In this document: piece after piece, positions 1 through 9,970 of the stretch
Layout of the letters: the number at the start of each line of letters is the position of its first letter
Position numbering within the stretch: the stretch's first letter is position 1
Assembly: GCA_029216955.1 (NCBI GenBank)
Contig: JANAVB010016199.1
Location: 12,845,489-12,909,488 of the forward strand
Direction: 5' to 3'
DNA length: 64,000 bases
DNA from: Iris pallida
Lineage: Eukaryota; Streptophyta; Magnoliopsida; Asparagales; Iridaceae
Program-made: the position numbers and the translations under genes
Notes under the pieces: generated by a model
The model's database searches: none
What the model was told of the DNA's origin: nothing
Seen by the model: the letters and a program-made list of their open reading frames with translations, nothing else

Positions 1-2
1 TT

Positions 3-173
3 GTTCCTGGAAAGAAGCAGGATATTCTTGCTGAACTGGTGGAGCCTGGGAGTACTGCCAAGGAAGAAGCTCTGAGGAAGGCTGCCTGTGAACTGCTGGT
101 GTCATCGGACAATAATGTCTTCGAGCTTCTTGCGAAATATATTTTCAATCAAGAGGGCTCCGGTCCTCGTTAA
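3..173 (+). CDS. C-terminal 56 residues of an unidentified host-like gene
   Basis: Frame 3 is open from the window edge to a TAA at 171-173. The peptide begins VPGKKQDILAEL and ends YIFNQEGSGPR. It is balanced in composition, with alternating charged and hydrophobic residues (KEEALRKAACELL) that look helical. The DNA is clearly less AT-rich than the sequence that follows. An AATAAA signal lies about 35 bp downstream, as expected for a gene end. I do not recognise the family, and no signal peptide or membrane segment is visible in this piece. The rest of the gene lies left of the window. It stands tail-to-tail with a Tat retrotransposon whose integrase ends only about 90 bp away. It could instead be a retrotransposon-captured fragment; the calm composition argues for a real terminal exon. 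Confidence 0.5.
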   Translation, partial: VPGKKQDILAELVEPGSTAKEEALRKAACELLVSSDNNVFELLAKYIFNQEGSGPR

Positions 174-206
174 TTTTATGTATTTCATTCTGTCTAAATT
201 TATGCA

Positions 207-212
207 AATAAA
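207..212 (+). promoter_or_regulatory. Possible polyadenylation signal AATAAA
   Basis: AATAAA runs straight into a tract of A, 34 bp after the TAA of the left-edge frame. This fits a plant near-upstream polyadenylation element, but the motif is common in AT-rich DNA. Confidence 0.35.
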
Positions 213-263
213 AAAAAAATTATTTATATTCTAAGTCTATGTGTTGATGTTTCTTCTTTGTCT

Positions 264-1260
264 TCAGACATAATATTTCTTGAAAAATTTGTCATTAATG
301 GGTATCATGGCGATTCGACCATCCATACCAGTCAATTGATAAGCTCCATTGGAGAAAACTTTGCTTACAATGTAGGGTCCTTCCCACTTCGCTTCGAATT
401 TGCCTTTGTTCATATGCGTCATAGTCATAGAACGTCTGACGGTTAGAACTAATTCTCCTTTCTGAAATGTTCGGACTTTGACTTTATGGTTGAAGGCTTT
501 TGATAGACGAGCTTGGTATAACTCAATATGTTGTTGAGCTAGGAGCCGTTTCTCGTCAAGCGCTTCAAGCTCCTGAAGTCTCAGATGATCATTATTTTCG
601 GATATGAGTTCATTGGCAATGGCAATCCTTAGAGAAGGGATCTGGATTTCCAATAGTAAGACGGCTTCGTATCCATATACCAAAGAGAATGGCGTGTAAC
701 CTGTAGGAGTACATACAGTAGTACGGTAAGCCCACAGACATCCTCCAAGCTTCTCACTCTAATTTTATTTGTTGGTAGAAACAAACTTCTTAAGGAGTTT
801 GATGATGGTCTTGTTAAATACTTCTGCCAACCCGTTAGTTGCAGGATTGTAAGCTGTAGAAGCAATATTATTGATCTTGTTGTCATCGCAGAATCGAGTG
901 AACATCTGACTGATGAATTGTGGTCCATTATCATGAATGATTCGTCGAGGAACACTGAATCTATATATCACATGATGCTTGATAAAGTTGATGATGCTGC
1001 TTGTCTTGACCTCAGTTAAAGGTATAGCTTCAGCCCACTTTGAGAAATAATCAGTTATGGCTAATATGAACTGATGTCCTCGAGACGAGGGAGGGTTGAT
1101 AGGACCGATGACATCCATGCCCCAATCTTCAAAGGGCCAAGATGCTGTCGTCGAGTGAAGAAATTCTGATGGTTGATGGATGAAGTCAGCATGGATTTGA
1201 CATGCTCAGCATTTCCTTGCGTACTCAATTGCATAAGATATCATCGAGGGCCAATAGTAG
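264..1260 (-). pseudogene. Tat integrase with in-frame stops
   Basis: Integrase joins retrotransposon cDNA to chromosomal DNA. The catalytic core is recognisable: WGMDVIGPI carries the first Asp, IHDNGPQF the second and NGLAE the Glu. Exactly 35 residues separate the second Asp from the Glu, the canonical D,D(35)E spacing. The C-terminal part keeps the GKFEAKWEGPYIV segment typical of gypsy integrases and ends FFKKYYV. A TGA at 1206-1208 falls between the two cysteines of the upstream HHCC zinc finger. TAA (765-767) and TAG (759-761) interrupt the segment after the core. All pieces stay in one frame, so there are no indels, only stops. It follows the aRNase H in the same frame. The family is certain; inactivity is inferred from the stops. 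Confidence 0.9.
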
Positions 1261-1637
1261 CCCATACGGCGAATACGATCCTGTAATTTAGGACCAGGTT
1301 AATGTGCACCACAAACACCGTCATGAGCTTCATGAAGTATTTGTTTTGCTTCTTCTCCCACAAGACAGCGTAGGAGTAAGCCGTCAAACGTTCGTCGATA
1401 GAGTGTCTTTATAGTATGATTATAGTAAAATCTGAGTGACCGTCGTTAAATTGTTGTAGCCTCCTTAGGATCTTTGGGTAGGATAATATGGACCATGAAG
1501 TTTATGAAAGGATTCCTCCAGTCTTCATTGATGGCACAAATTTCAACTGAATTGTTGAATTCCATGTTTGGTTTACTAACTTCAATATTTAAGTTATTCT
1601 CGACACAAAATAACTATTTATTAGTAATGACGATCAT

Positions 1638-2057
1638 TTATTGCCTTCTGACGGGAATTGCTAATACTGTTGTAAGATTAGCGAGTGCATCAGCTTCCGT
1701 GTTACACGATCGGCGTACATGCTCGATGAAGAAGCCTTTGAATAAAGTAGCCATCTTGATTGTTGCATCATGATATGGAACCAGATCTTGATGTCGAACT
1801 TTGTATATGCCTCTAACTTGATTGACAATCAGTTTAGAGTCTCCATAAACTTCAAGATACTCAATATCTAATTGTTTAGCCAATTGGAGACCAATGAGCA
1901 GAGCATTGTATTCAGCCACATTATTGGAACACGACTCATCTAAAGAATAAGCTCTTTGAATAGCTAACCCTTCTGGTGAGACGAGGACGATTCCAACTCC
2001 AGCAATAATAGCACATTTTGGTCTGATTCTGGATGTACCATCAAAGAAAGACGTCAT
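1638..2057 (-). pseudogene. Second, archaeal-type RNase H (aRNH) of the Tat element
   Basis: A 139-residue uninterrupted frame. It holds FFDGTSR (first catalytic Asp), NNVAEYNALLIGLQLA (Glu), EVYGDSKLIVNQV (Asp) and EADALANL (last Asp), so all four acidic residues of an RNase H fold are present. This domain is additional to the RNase H attached to the reverse transcriptase. It is known from Tat/Athila-group elements, where it is thought to have been acquired secondarily. It is shifted relative to the preceding polymerase frame (a frameshift near 2057) but shares the frame of the integrase. A stop closes it at 1638, before the integrase zinc finger. The domain itself looks undamaged; the polyprotein around it is broken. 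Confidence 0.9.
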
Positions 2058-3580
2058 GTAAGACTTTCTTCTGAAATCATGTTAGACTCCAAAGTTTTAT
2101 CTGGAATCTCATCGTAGAGTTTAGATATTTCAGGAATTGGATGAGCTGCCAGAAAGTCAGCAAGGGCTTGACCTTTAACAGACTTTTGAGGAACATAAAC
2201 CATATCGTATTGTGCTAACAATATGGCCCATATTGCAAGCCTGGAATTGAGTGTACTGGGCTTTTTCATTAGGACCCGGAGAGGGATAACTCTAGAAATA
2301 ACATGAATAGTTTGGCCAGTGATATAATGTCTTGTCTTTTGAACAGCAAACATCAAAGCTAGACATTATTTTTCCACTGGAGTGTATCGATGCTCAGCTC
2401 CAATCATTGTACAGCTAAGGTAATAGATAGCATGTTCATGACCTTTTTTATTCTTCTGAGCTAATAAAGCACCTAGGGAATGGTCCATTGCTCGAACATA
2501 CATCTGGAAGGGTATTCCTGATACTGGAGGTACTAGAACTGGAGGGTTCATCAAGTACCGCTTTATGCCTTCAAATGCTTGTTGATATTCTTCAGTCCAA
2601 ATAAAAGACATACCTTTCTTCATGAGTTGAGTGAACGGTCTACAGCGTCCAGAGAGATTTGAGATGAATCTCCTAATATACGCAAGCCGTCCCTCGAATC
2701 CTCGTAGCTCTTTTAGGTTGCGTGGAGGATACATCTCTTAAATGGCTTTGATTTTCTCATGTTCAACGTGTATACCTTTAGAGGTAATAATGAATCCAAG
2801 AAATTTGCCACTAGAGACTCCCAGGAATGACTTGGTAGGATTTATCTTGAGTTGATGCTGGCGCATTAGATCGAAAATAGTTCTTAAATCTTGAATATGG
2901 TCTTCTTTTAGACAACTTTTGATAGCAATATCATCAACATAACATTCAACAGTCTTTCGTAAATGATCACGAAAGATGGTACTCATGGCCCGCTGATAAG
3001 TTGCACCAACGTTCTTAAGACCAAATAGCATGACAGTGTAGCAATAGACTCCAAAAGGAGTACAGAAAGATGTATGTTTCTCATCTTCTAGATGCATCTT
3101 GATTTGATTGTATCCTGAAAATTCATCCATAAAAGACATACGTTCAAATCCGCAAGTATTGTCGATCATGACATCAGTAATTGGAAGAGGAAATTCGTCT
3201 TTGGGACAAGCTTCATTAAGGTCTCTGAAGTCGATGCAGACCCGGACTTTTCCTATTTTTTTCAAAACTGGGACAACATTAGCCGCCCAGTCCGGATGTT
3301 GTTCTTCTCTGACAAAACTGCAGGCGATGAGTTTCTTGACTTCAGCTTCTATGGCATCCATCATGTCGGGTCAAAACTGACATTGTTGCTGTTTGACTGG
3401 CTTCGCATTTGGCAGAATGTTGAGCTTGTGAGTAGCGATCTAAGGATCCAACCCCGTCATGTCTTCATAGCTAGAAGATAATACATCAATGTATTCCTTA
3501 ATGAGCTGGATCAGTTCTTTTTTATCTATTTCGGAGAGGCTTTTGCTGACAAATATCAGTTTTGGGAAGTTTTATCTCCA
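2054..3580 (-). pseudogene. Tat reverse transcriptase plus first RNase H, broken
   Basis: The polymerase copies element RNA into DNA. The frame has VRVCIDFRDLNEACPKDEFP, FMDEFSGYNQIKM, the active-site box ECYVDDIAIKS and FLGFIITSKGI in the usual order. The connection follows (YPPRNLKELRGFEGRLAYIRRFI), then the RNase H segment (GALLAQ, GAEHRYTPVEK, ISRVIPL, QYDMVYVPQKSVKGQALADFLAAHP). The wording is that of Tat polymerases. In-frame stops occur just upstream of the RT core (near 3446 and 3385), at 2738 and just after the PVEK motif near 2366. The reading frame is continuous across these stops. It is offset by frameshifts from the protease-side frame (near 3580) and from the second RNase H (near 2057). 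Confidence 0.92.
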
Positions 3581-4650
3581 ATATTGACTTGAACCAACTG
3601 ATCTTCAGTAGGTGGCTTACGTTGTTTAAAACGAAGCTCCCATTGAGTATCCATCCTTTGTGCCCATGGATCAGATTCAGAAGCTTCGACAAAGTCTCCA
3701 TCATCATCTAAGAACTCGACAGTTACCATATTGGAAGATAGAGTCACTCGATGGACGTGCCCTGCACTGGTGTCTGAATCCCATGAGATAGAATCAGAAG
3801 AATTACATCGTTCTTCTTCCTCGAATTCGGAGGCTTCTGGAGTCAGAATTGGTGAAGTATAACCTAATCCCCGCTTCGTTTTGCTGTAGTATTGTTGTAA
3901 TTTTTCTTTCAGAGTAGGAATACGAATAGGAGTTCGCCTTCCTTTGCTGCCATTGAGACCATCTTTAAAATTATAGCCCATCTTTTAAATGATATCTTTT
4001 GATTGATGACTATAACGATGTAGTTGAAGTCTTCCATTATCGTGATTTTTTTCTTCACTATCGGGCGTGATCTTCTGTTCCGTTCCTTTACTAAAATGTA
4101 TAGGAAGTTCATCTTTCTTTCTAGAAGGAACTAGGAAGAAGGAGTCCTGCATTGGCTCGAACAATACTTCATTTTGGGAACCTTCAACTGCTCCTATGGT
4201 AAGTGGTTCGAAGCTATCTAACATTTTTAAATAACATCGAGTATAATAAAGGCCATCAATATACTGTAAAAGAGATGCTACTTTATTGATTTTTACATTA
4301 TCATTTACAACATGATTCTTAACTTTAACAGAAGGCTTAGTAAGGTTAATGACCAAAGGAGGAGAAGGAGAAGGTTTGTTACGACGAAGGTCGATAATAA
4401 GAGGCTCAGAAGTGGTGAGCTCCCTTTGTTCCCTTTCTACAGCAGGAGGCTGTTTGTTATGAGAGGAAAGATTTATTGTCAATGTCTGAGAAGAAGAGGG
4501 ATGAGTAGCACATCCTTTGACGGGGATCATGAGAACGTCTTTTGAAGTATGTTTCTGATCTTCCTCACTATCTATTGCCAATACGACTTTCATGAACTCC
4601 TTCTTGTACATCCGAGAGTCCGTAAAATATGCTTCAATGACCCTAAAGGA
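3556..4650 (-). pseudogene. Tat linker between protease and RT with G-patch-like motif
   Basis: About 350 codons of low-conservation, Ser/Lys/Pro-rich sequence join the protease to the polymerase. A TAA at 3982 interrupts it. Around 3980-3860 it reads KMGYNFKDGLNGSKGRRTPI and later KTKRGLGYTSPIL, a glycine-spaced pattern resembling a G-patch. Just beyond is an acidic stretch (EFEEEERCNSSDS, FLDDDGDF). G-patch modules bind RNA helicases or nucleic acid in other proteins, and retroelement versions are known, but a role here is inference. The start is set by a one-base frameshift at about 4650, where the protease frame runs out early. The end is a second frameshift near 3580. Confidence 0.7.
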
Positions 4651-5561
4651 TTTAAGTCGGCTACTTTCTTTTGGACTTCTCCATTAACATCCACATACTT
4701 GAAGCATTGATATAAAGTGGATGGTACAATGTTATGCTCATACAGAAAGGGTCTTCCCAGCAAAGCATTGTAAGAGCCGTGATTATCGATCATGTAGAAA
4801 GTAACCTTCGTACGAAGATTACCTATTTGAACTTTCAAGCGAATCTTTCCTAAAGGTTCACTTCTTTCAGAATTGAATCTCAGAATTGTCGTAATGGTTG
4901 TTGAAAGATTGTGTACAGGAATCTTTAATGTATCTAGTAGATTCTTTGGCATAATGCTAAGTGCATACCCAGGATCGATCAAAATACGATCAACCTTCAT
5001 GGTATTAACATATCCCGTGAAGTAGAGGGGTCGATCATGATGATTATCTTTCAACAACATATCATCTTGTGTAAAGGTGATGTTTGGCATCAGTTCTATC
5101 ATACTATAACAATGAAGGCATGTTATAGGCTCATCCCCTGGCTTCTTGAGAAGTGCTAGACAAGTATCAGCTTGTGTCAATGCTTCACTCAACGTTTCTT
5201 GAGTCTCTTTCGAAAGATGGAGTAGTTCAAAAATTGACAATCTTGTCGGGGCATTGGCCAACTGAGCCAGTATATCAAAGTTATATGGCTTCCCAAGTCC
5301 CAAAGTTGGAGTCTTCTTCAATACTTTATCAAAACGGACAAGCTGTTTTCCTTTGTCAGCTGTCGTCGGTTTGGGAAGAGTTAACTCTATTGGAGGTGAT
5401 GAAGCTGATGGAACATTGACAGCAGGAGAAGATGTTGCTTGAGGAGCCTCCAAAGCTGGAACATGGTTTTCTTGACCTTCCGAATAGTCTCTTAGGTAAG
5501 GTTTCCCAGACCTGGTACCAGTTAAGACTTCTTCCTCGGATATAGGCTCAAAGGACACCAT
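4590..5561 (-). pseudogene. Tat aspartic protease region
   Basis: Protease cuts the Gag-Pol polyprotein. The pattern PLYFTGYVNTMKVDRILIDP then GYALSIMPKNLL matches the retropepsin core of Tat elements. The later YNALLGRPFLYEHNIVPSTL is the conserved second half. The catalytic triplet reads Asp-Pro-Gly rather than Asp-Ser/Thr-Gly. Substitutions at that middle position are common in annotated Tat/Athila elements, so it may be the native state. Upstream lies TRSGKPYLRDYS, a usual landmark before the protease. The frame is the same as gag, with no indel, and fails by a one-base frameshift near 4650, after which the sense continues in another frame. Confidence 0.85.
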
Positions 5562-5603
5562 ATTGCAATTCTTTGCCTGGATATTATTTCTGGAAGATTT
5601 CTT

Positions 5604-6104
5604 TTAGCAAGATGGAGAGTTTGTCCAGTAACCCAAACCAACCCGAGATCGGTTGTAAGAAAGACATAGGAAAAGAGGTATAGGAGATCCCTTTCCATGA
5701 TTCAAACTAGAGGCGTTTTGTAGATCATATCCCATTTTTGTCATTAATTCACAAGATTGTGGGCTATACAGATGGAAAGTTGGTTGGTATTTGGCCTCTG
5801 ATTTTGACAATATTGTCTCAACAGGGGAAGAAGAAGAAGTATTATCTGCTGCCGAGATGAAGGTAGCAGTTAGAGGTGGAAGATAATGTTTACCAAATGA
5901 AATCATATGACATAATTTATTTTTAGTAGCGTTCTTAGATTTGGTGGAAGAAGATGGTGTTTCAAAGTTTGCCACTAAATCTGGATAGATCCATATAATT
6001 TCCTCTCTATCAGTAGATAGAGGGACAAGACCATCAGTTCGTGCAGGTGGAAGATTTACAATCTCCAGAGTAGTTCTTAGGATGGGGATGACACCGTCTT
6101 GCAC
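5604..6104 (-). pseudogene. Tat gag-protease spacer with a first G-patch-like motif
   Basis: This is a 166-residue open stretch in the gag/protease frame, bounded by stops. It is Ser/Thr-rich at its centre (SSSTKSKNATKN, AADNTSSSSPVET). Near its end it carries KMGYDLQNASSLNHGKGSPI followed by RVGLGYW. That repeats the MGY...LN.GKG..PI...GLGY pattern seen again after the protease at 3980-3860, so the element has two copies of the motif flanking the protease. No enzymatic motif is seen. The function is unknown. Confidence 0.6.
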
Positions 6105-6128
6105 AAGTTGAGCAGGAAAATCTCTAAA

Positions 6129-7208
6129 CTATAAAGAGACGACATTAGCCGTTACAGTTTTCTCATTTTGCTGGAGAGTGATTGCACCAGAATTGACCAT
6201 CTCTTGAATTTTACCCTTGAGCACATAGCACGCTCGAGTTGGATGCCTAATAAACCAGTAATAAACACAATATTTAGGATGGTCAGTCTTACTAACTTTA
6301 ACTGACCGTTTAGGTTCTGGCAGTTGGAGTTTATTGCTCTTGATGAGACAATCAAAGATACTCATGATATCATCTTCATCAAAAGAGTACTCTTCTTTTG
6401 GACATGGTGTCCGTTATGGTGGTGCTATTGGGGTAGATGTTGGCTGATTTACATTGATGGCTAGGGCTTATTTGCCTTTGAGGTTAATGGCCAAAGTCTC
6501 CTTGCTCTTGCGATTGTTCTGATGGCCACTATTATTTGGTGTAGCGCGTTCATCTTTATCAAGATTAGGCATTTGAATGTCTAATTGCTTGAACTTGTCA
6601 GCGCTCTCTTCTGCTGCTTTGGCGTTCATTATGACGGAAGGCCAATCCTGGAATTGTGTTGATCATGTCCACATGTTGATTATAGGAAACAGGTTTGATT
6701 TACAAGTGTCTATAGTCAAAGCATCTGGGGTTCCGAGAGGCATTTTGAGTGCTTCACGGCAGAATCATTCAATAAAACGTTCAGTAGTCTCATTATGTCG
6801 TTATTTGATTTTGATAAGCGCAGACATAGTCATGTCGTTGGTTCCCTCATAAAATCGTTCCAAGAATATTTGTTTGAAGCCACCGAAAGAGGTTATACAC
6901 CCATCTGGTAAACTACGATACCAGTCATATGCTGTACCGGCTAAACAGTCGACAAAGACTCTAGTAAGAAGAGCATCATTTGGTTGAAGTTGATCAGTCA
7001 TTAATTTAAAATGATTGAGGTATTGACTTGGAGAAATATTGCCATCAAACAGCATAATAGTAGGGGGTTTATATTTAGGAGAAAATTGGACCTCTTTCCA
7101 TTCTATGGGATAGGGCTGTTTGATCCCAAGCTTCTGTAGGCCATCCTTCTGTTCGAAAGCCTCAAATTGAGTACATAAAAGTTTTACGACCTCATTGGTA
7201 TCTCCCAT
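6129..7208 (-). pseudogene. Tat gag: capsid core and nucleocapsid-like segment
   Basis: Gag forms the virus-like particle and packages element RNA. The capsid core is clear: YPIEWKEVQFSPKYKPPTIM, then NISPSQYLNHFKLMTDQLQP, AGTAYDWYRSLPDGCITSF and FGGFKQIFLERFYEGTND, the standard retrotransposon Gag arrangement. Downstream (6365-6129) the segment DHPKYCVYYWFIRHPTRACY resembles the Tat zinc-binding region with a Tyr where His is usual, then LKGKIQEMVNSGAI. Several in-frame stops break the stretch between them (6801, and others to 6400). No frameshift occurs, and the frame continues from the leader above and into the protease below. Confidence 0.85.
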
Positions 7209-8770
7209 TGATTATGGAGGAGTTGATTGATTTGATATGTTAGGAGGGGGTACCGTATCATAAGTACCACCCCCGGCACCAGATTGACTTGGAATAGCCT
7301 GCGCAGGAATGGAAGTGGTGTGAGAAGATTGTACACCCAGATCAATATTGATGGGATCTGATGTTGTTACAGGTTCCTGAATAGGAATCAGATTCGCGAC
7401 TGGTGGAACTGTATGTTGTGCCATTATCACAGCATGCATGCCTGTCATCATCTCAGCCATGTTTTACAAACTAGCCTCCAAAGCAGCAATTCTCTGCTCT
7501 TGACTGGAAAAACTGGAAGTATCTTGATCTTCTTTGACGGCATAAGTAGTCACTTCTCTAGCCCTTGAAGACGAGCTAGTGGAAAGGATGGTCCTTTCAG
7601 AACTTTTACTGTCAGCATCAAAATCACATAAAGAACTACCCCCAGAATAAGTGATAGGGATATCTTTTTGACTGAAGGAATCTTGGTTAGAATCAAGAAG
7701 ACTCCTTTGACCGATTGTGTCTTGGTCAGAAAGAAAATTCCTTTGACCGATCATTTCTCGGCTTTTTGATCTAGTATATTGGTATACTCCTTCATCGGAT
7801 TCATGAATCTGGTCTAAATACTGTTGGCTGGGATTGCGGAATGCATTACGTTTTGGACGTTTTCCACCCCCAATGCTTCAAGATGCCATGTTGACAGAAG
7901 CATAGAGTAATTCATCTTCGTCCATTATGATAGGTTCAGGAGTCTGAACATAGTTCAAACGGTCAAAGACAGACCGCTTGGCCGACTGACAGCAACATTT
8001 GATGACAACTTCATGGTGGTGATTGTAATGATGTTCTTGTTATTGGACCACCGCTGGGTGGGGTGGATTTGCAACCTTCCGCTTCTGTATCAAGAGTTCA
8101 CGGAGATCACTAACAGGACGAGAAGAAATTGTAGGAACGTAGTCCTTGATGATATTCGGGACATGGTTCATGTTCTTGAGGTGTCTCGTACCTTGAGTGT
8201 ATAAGGACGTGCTAAGCTGGTTAGCATAAGTCACAGGATCTTTCACCTTAGCATTCTTTCTCTGGTGCAAGTTAGCAACTGGTGCAGGTTTCCCTTGATA
8301 CATTTTGTGTTTTCTCGAAGTTGTCCCTGATTTGCACCTGTTGATATAGGTGCGTAAATCTGACAGGGGAGCTACTTGTGCATCTACTTGAGATACTAGT
8401 AGTTTGTCTTGTCTGGATCTTGAGATACATAGGGTTGGTAGATCCTGCCCTGACCTTTTTAGAGTAGGCATAATACCCTTTTGCGTAGAAAGTTTATTCT
8501 GAATAGAACCCATCTTCCTGACAGAGATTTGGTTGTCTCTATTAAGGAGAATAGAATTCCTATCTGAATTAGCAGTACTTTCCATCCAGTCAACGACTCT
8601 AGCAGAATGAGGAAAAGCTAAAGAGCGTTTTTCTTGATTTAGTAATTTCTCACTAAACTTCTGGTTTGGTGGCAAAGAGGGAGCCACTAAACAGTATTTC
8701 CCTTTATGTTGCGCTAGTGCAAAAGTATGTACAGGTTGCGTCAGAGCATGAACATGTGCAAGTTACACCG

Positions 8771-9136
8771 GAGCAGGAACATGCGCAGGTTGTGCCAGGG
8801 AGGAAAAGTCCAAAGGGTGCTTTCCATTGTTCTTGACAGCAGTGTGTCGAGACGAAGCCTCCTTCGATTTCAGAATCGAAGAAGTGAAGGAATTAGCCAA
8901 AAGACTGTCTTTCTTAGATTGTGCCAAGGCGGTGATGGACGCAAGTTGTGCAGAGGCAAGAACAGGTGTAGGTTGTGCCAAGAAAGAAAAGGCCAAAGGG
9001 CACTTTTCCTTGTTCTGGACAGCAGTGTGTCGAGATAAAGTCTCCTTCGATTTCAGAATCGGAGAAGTGGAGGGATTAGCCAAAAGACTGTCTCCCTTAA
9101 ATTGTGCCAAGGCAGTGACGAGCGCAAGTTGTACAA
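8771..9136 (-). repeat. 183 bp tandem duplication inside the Tat leader
   Basis: Two copies with a period of exactly 183 bp (61 codons, frame-preserving): 8771-8953 and 8954-9136. Shared landmarks are GGTTGTGCCA at 8788 and 8971 and AGTGTGTCGA at 8841 and 9024. On the coding strand both give a block reading LAKS/LALV..TALAQ.K.DSLLAN..TS.ILKSKE..SRHTAV.N, with many substitutions between copies. The duplication is therefore old. Confidence 0.85.
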
Positions 9137-9341
9137 AGGCAGAAGATTGTATCGTCGAGGACTTAGGAGTCCAGATAGAGCACATCTTTCTCTTAGCAGT
9201 GGCTGCAGTGCGCTTGGCACCCCCAGAATTGATCATGGCCTCATAGGCCGTCTGGTCGACTTGAACGACCAGGGTCCTCCGCATCTTGCCGATCGACGCG
9301 ATATCATATTGAGTTGTCACTTTCTCGTCGAAGGAGAAAGT

Positions 9342-9361
9342 CGTCCCCAACAGAGTCGCCA
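9342..9361 (-). promoter_or_regulatory. Tat primer binding site
   Basis: The minus strand reads TGGCGACTCTGTTGGGGA just after the LTR end, beginning with the TGG that pairs with a tRNA CCA tail. Tat/Ogre elements are known to use a site of this form, attributed to tRNA-Arg. The pairing was not checked here. The leader ATG overlaps its first bases. Confidence 0.75.
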
Positions 9362-9580
9362 TTTTGTTTACAAAAACAAAAAGTCTTATTACAAACTTAA
9401 AAAAGAGTACAAGAGTACAATTAATTTTTGGGGAAGTACAACTACAGGAATCTGATCAGAAGACGATCACTTTATCCCTTGGACGATGTGATATCGAAGA
9501 CCCGAGCCTCTGGAGAATGCAACAGCACTTTAGCAGGAGATTATGATCACTCTTGATGCTTTGTGATTGAATTAAAACTC

Positions 9581-9588
9581 TATTTATA
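9581..9588 (-). promoter_or_regulatory. TATA box of the Tat LTR
   Basis: TATAAATA on the minus strand sits inside a 16 bp near-palindrome (9577-9592, ACTCTATAAATAGAGT). It is correctly placed between the repeat-rich U3 and the presumed transcript start. Confidence 0.7.
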
Positions 9589-9627
9589 GAGTTCTTGAAA
9601 TAACTGTTTAGCAGTTATTCTGGGTTG

Positions 9628-9970
9628 CGCGCGCTTCAGGTTGCCCGCCTCCTGTTCACTTGCGCGAACGGTTACACTAATTGTTGTAGATGCGTGGCAT
9701 CGTTTGATTGAGATGTGCATAGTCGTGAGCAGTGTAGTAGACACATTCTGCAAATTTAGTGGCTTGCGTACCACATCATTCGGTTCTGAACACTGTTTGA
9801 TCACATTGCACGAGCTTCATCAGGTTGCGCGTAGACGCAATGTAGCAACTTGTGCGAGCGGTTGTACCAACTGCTGTAGACGTATAGCATCGTTCGATTG
9901 AGATACGCGTGGTCGTGGATAGTGTAGTGAGCACGCTCTACGAAGTTGGTGGCTTGCGCGCCACATCACC
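9628..9970 (-). repeat. Tandem 190 bp repeats in Tat U3
   Basis: Two diverged copies (about 9628-9780 and 9818-9970, period 190 bp) share a GGTT..AC..A-TTGTAGA core, the CATCGTTTGATTGAGAT segment and the GTGGCTTGCGYRCCACATCA end. Repeated U3 blocks often carry enhancer activity in LTRs; activity here is inference. Further right (10265-10340) shorter TGCGCAACTTGATG-type repeats continue. Confidence 0.75.

Larger units (their letters stand above)
7212..9362 (-). pseudogene. Tat leader / ORF1-like N-terminal extension of gag
   Basis: A reading frame begins at an ATG (9362-9360) that overlaps the primer binding site and runs, in the same frame as gag, for about 715 codons. Stops interrupt it at 8763, 8040, about 7879, 7464 and 7212. 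The opening MATLLGTTFSFDEKVTTQ is followed by a Lys/Ala/Thr-rich stretch and a duplicated block of 61 codons (see repeat). Later come a basic segment (CKSGTTSRKHKMYQGK), PIIMDEDELLYASVNMAS and a coiled, acidic part. Ogre-type Tat elements are known to carry an extra ORF upstream of gag. This is probably its counterpart, but I recognise no domain. An alternative is that the true gag start is at 7208 and this is a long leader. Frame conservation without indels favours coding. Confidence 0.6.
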
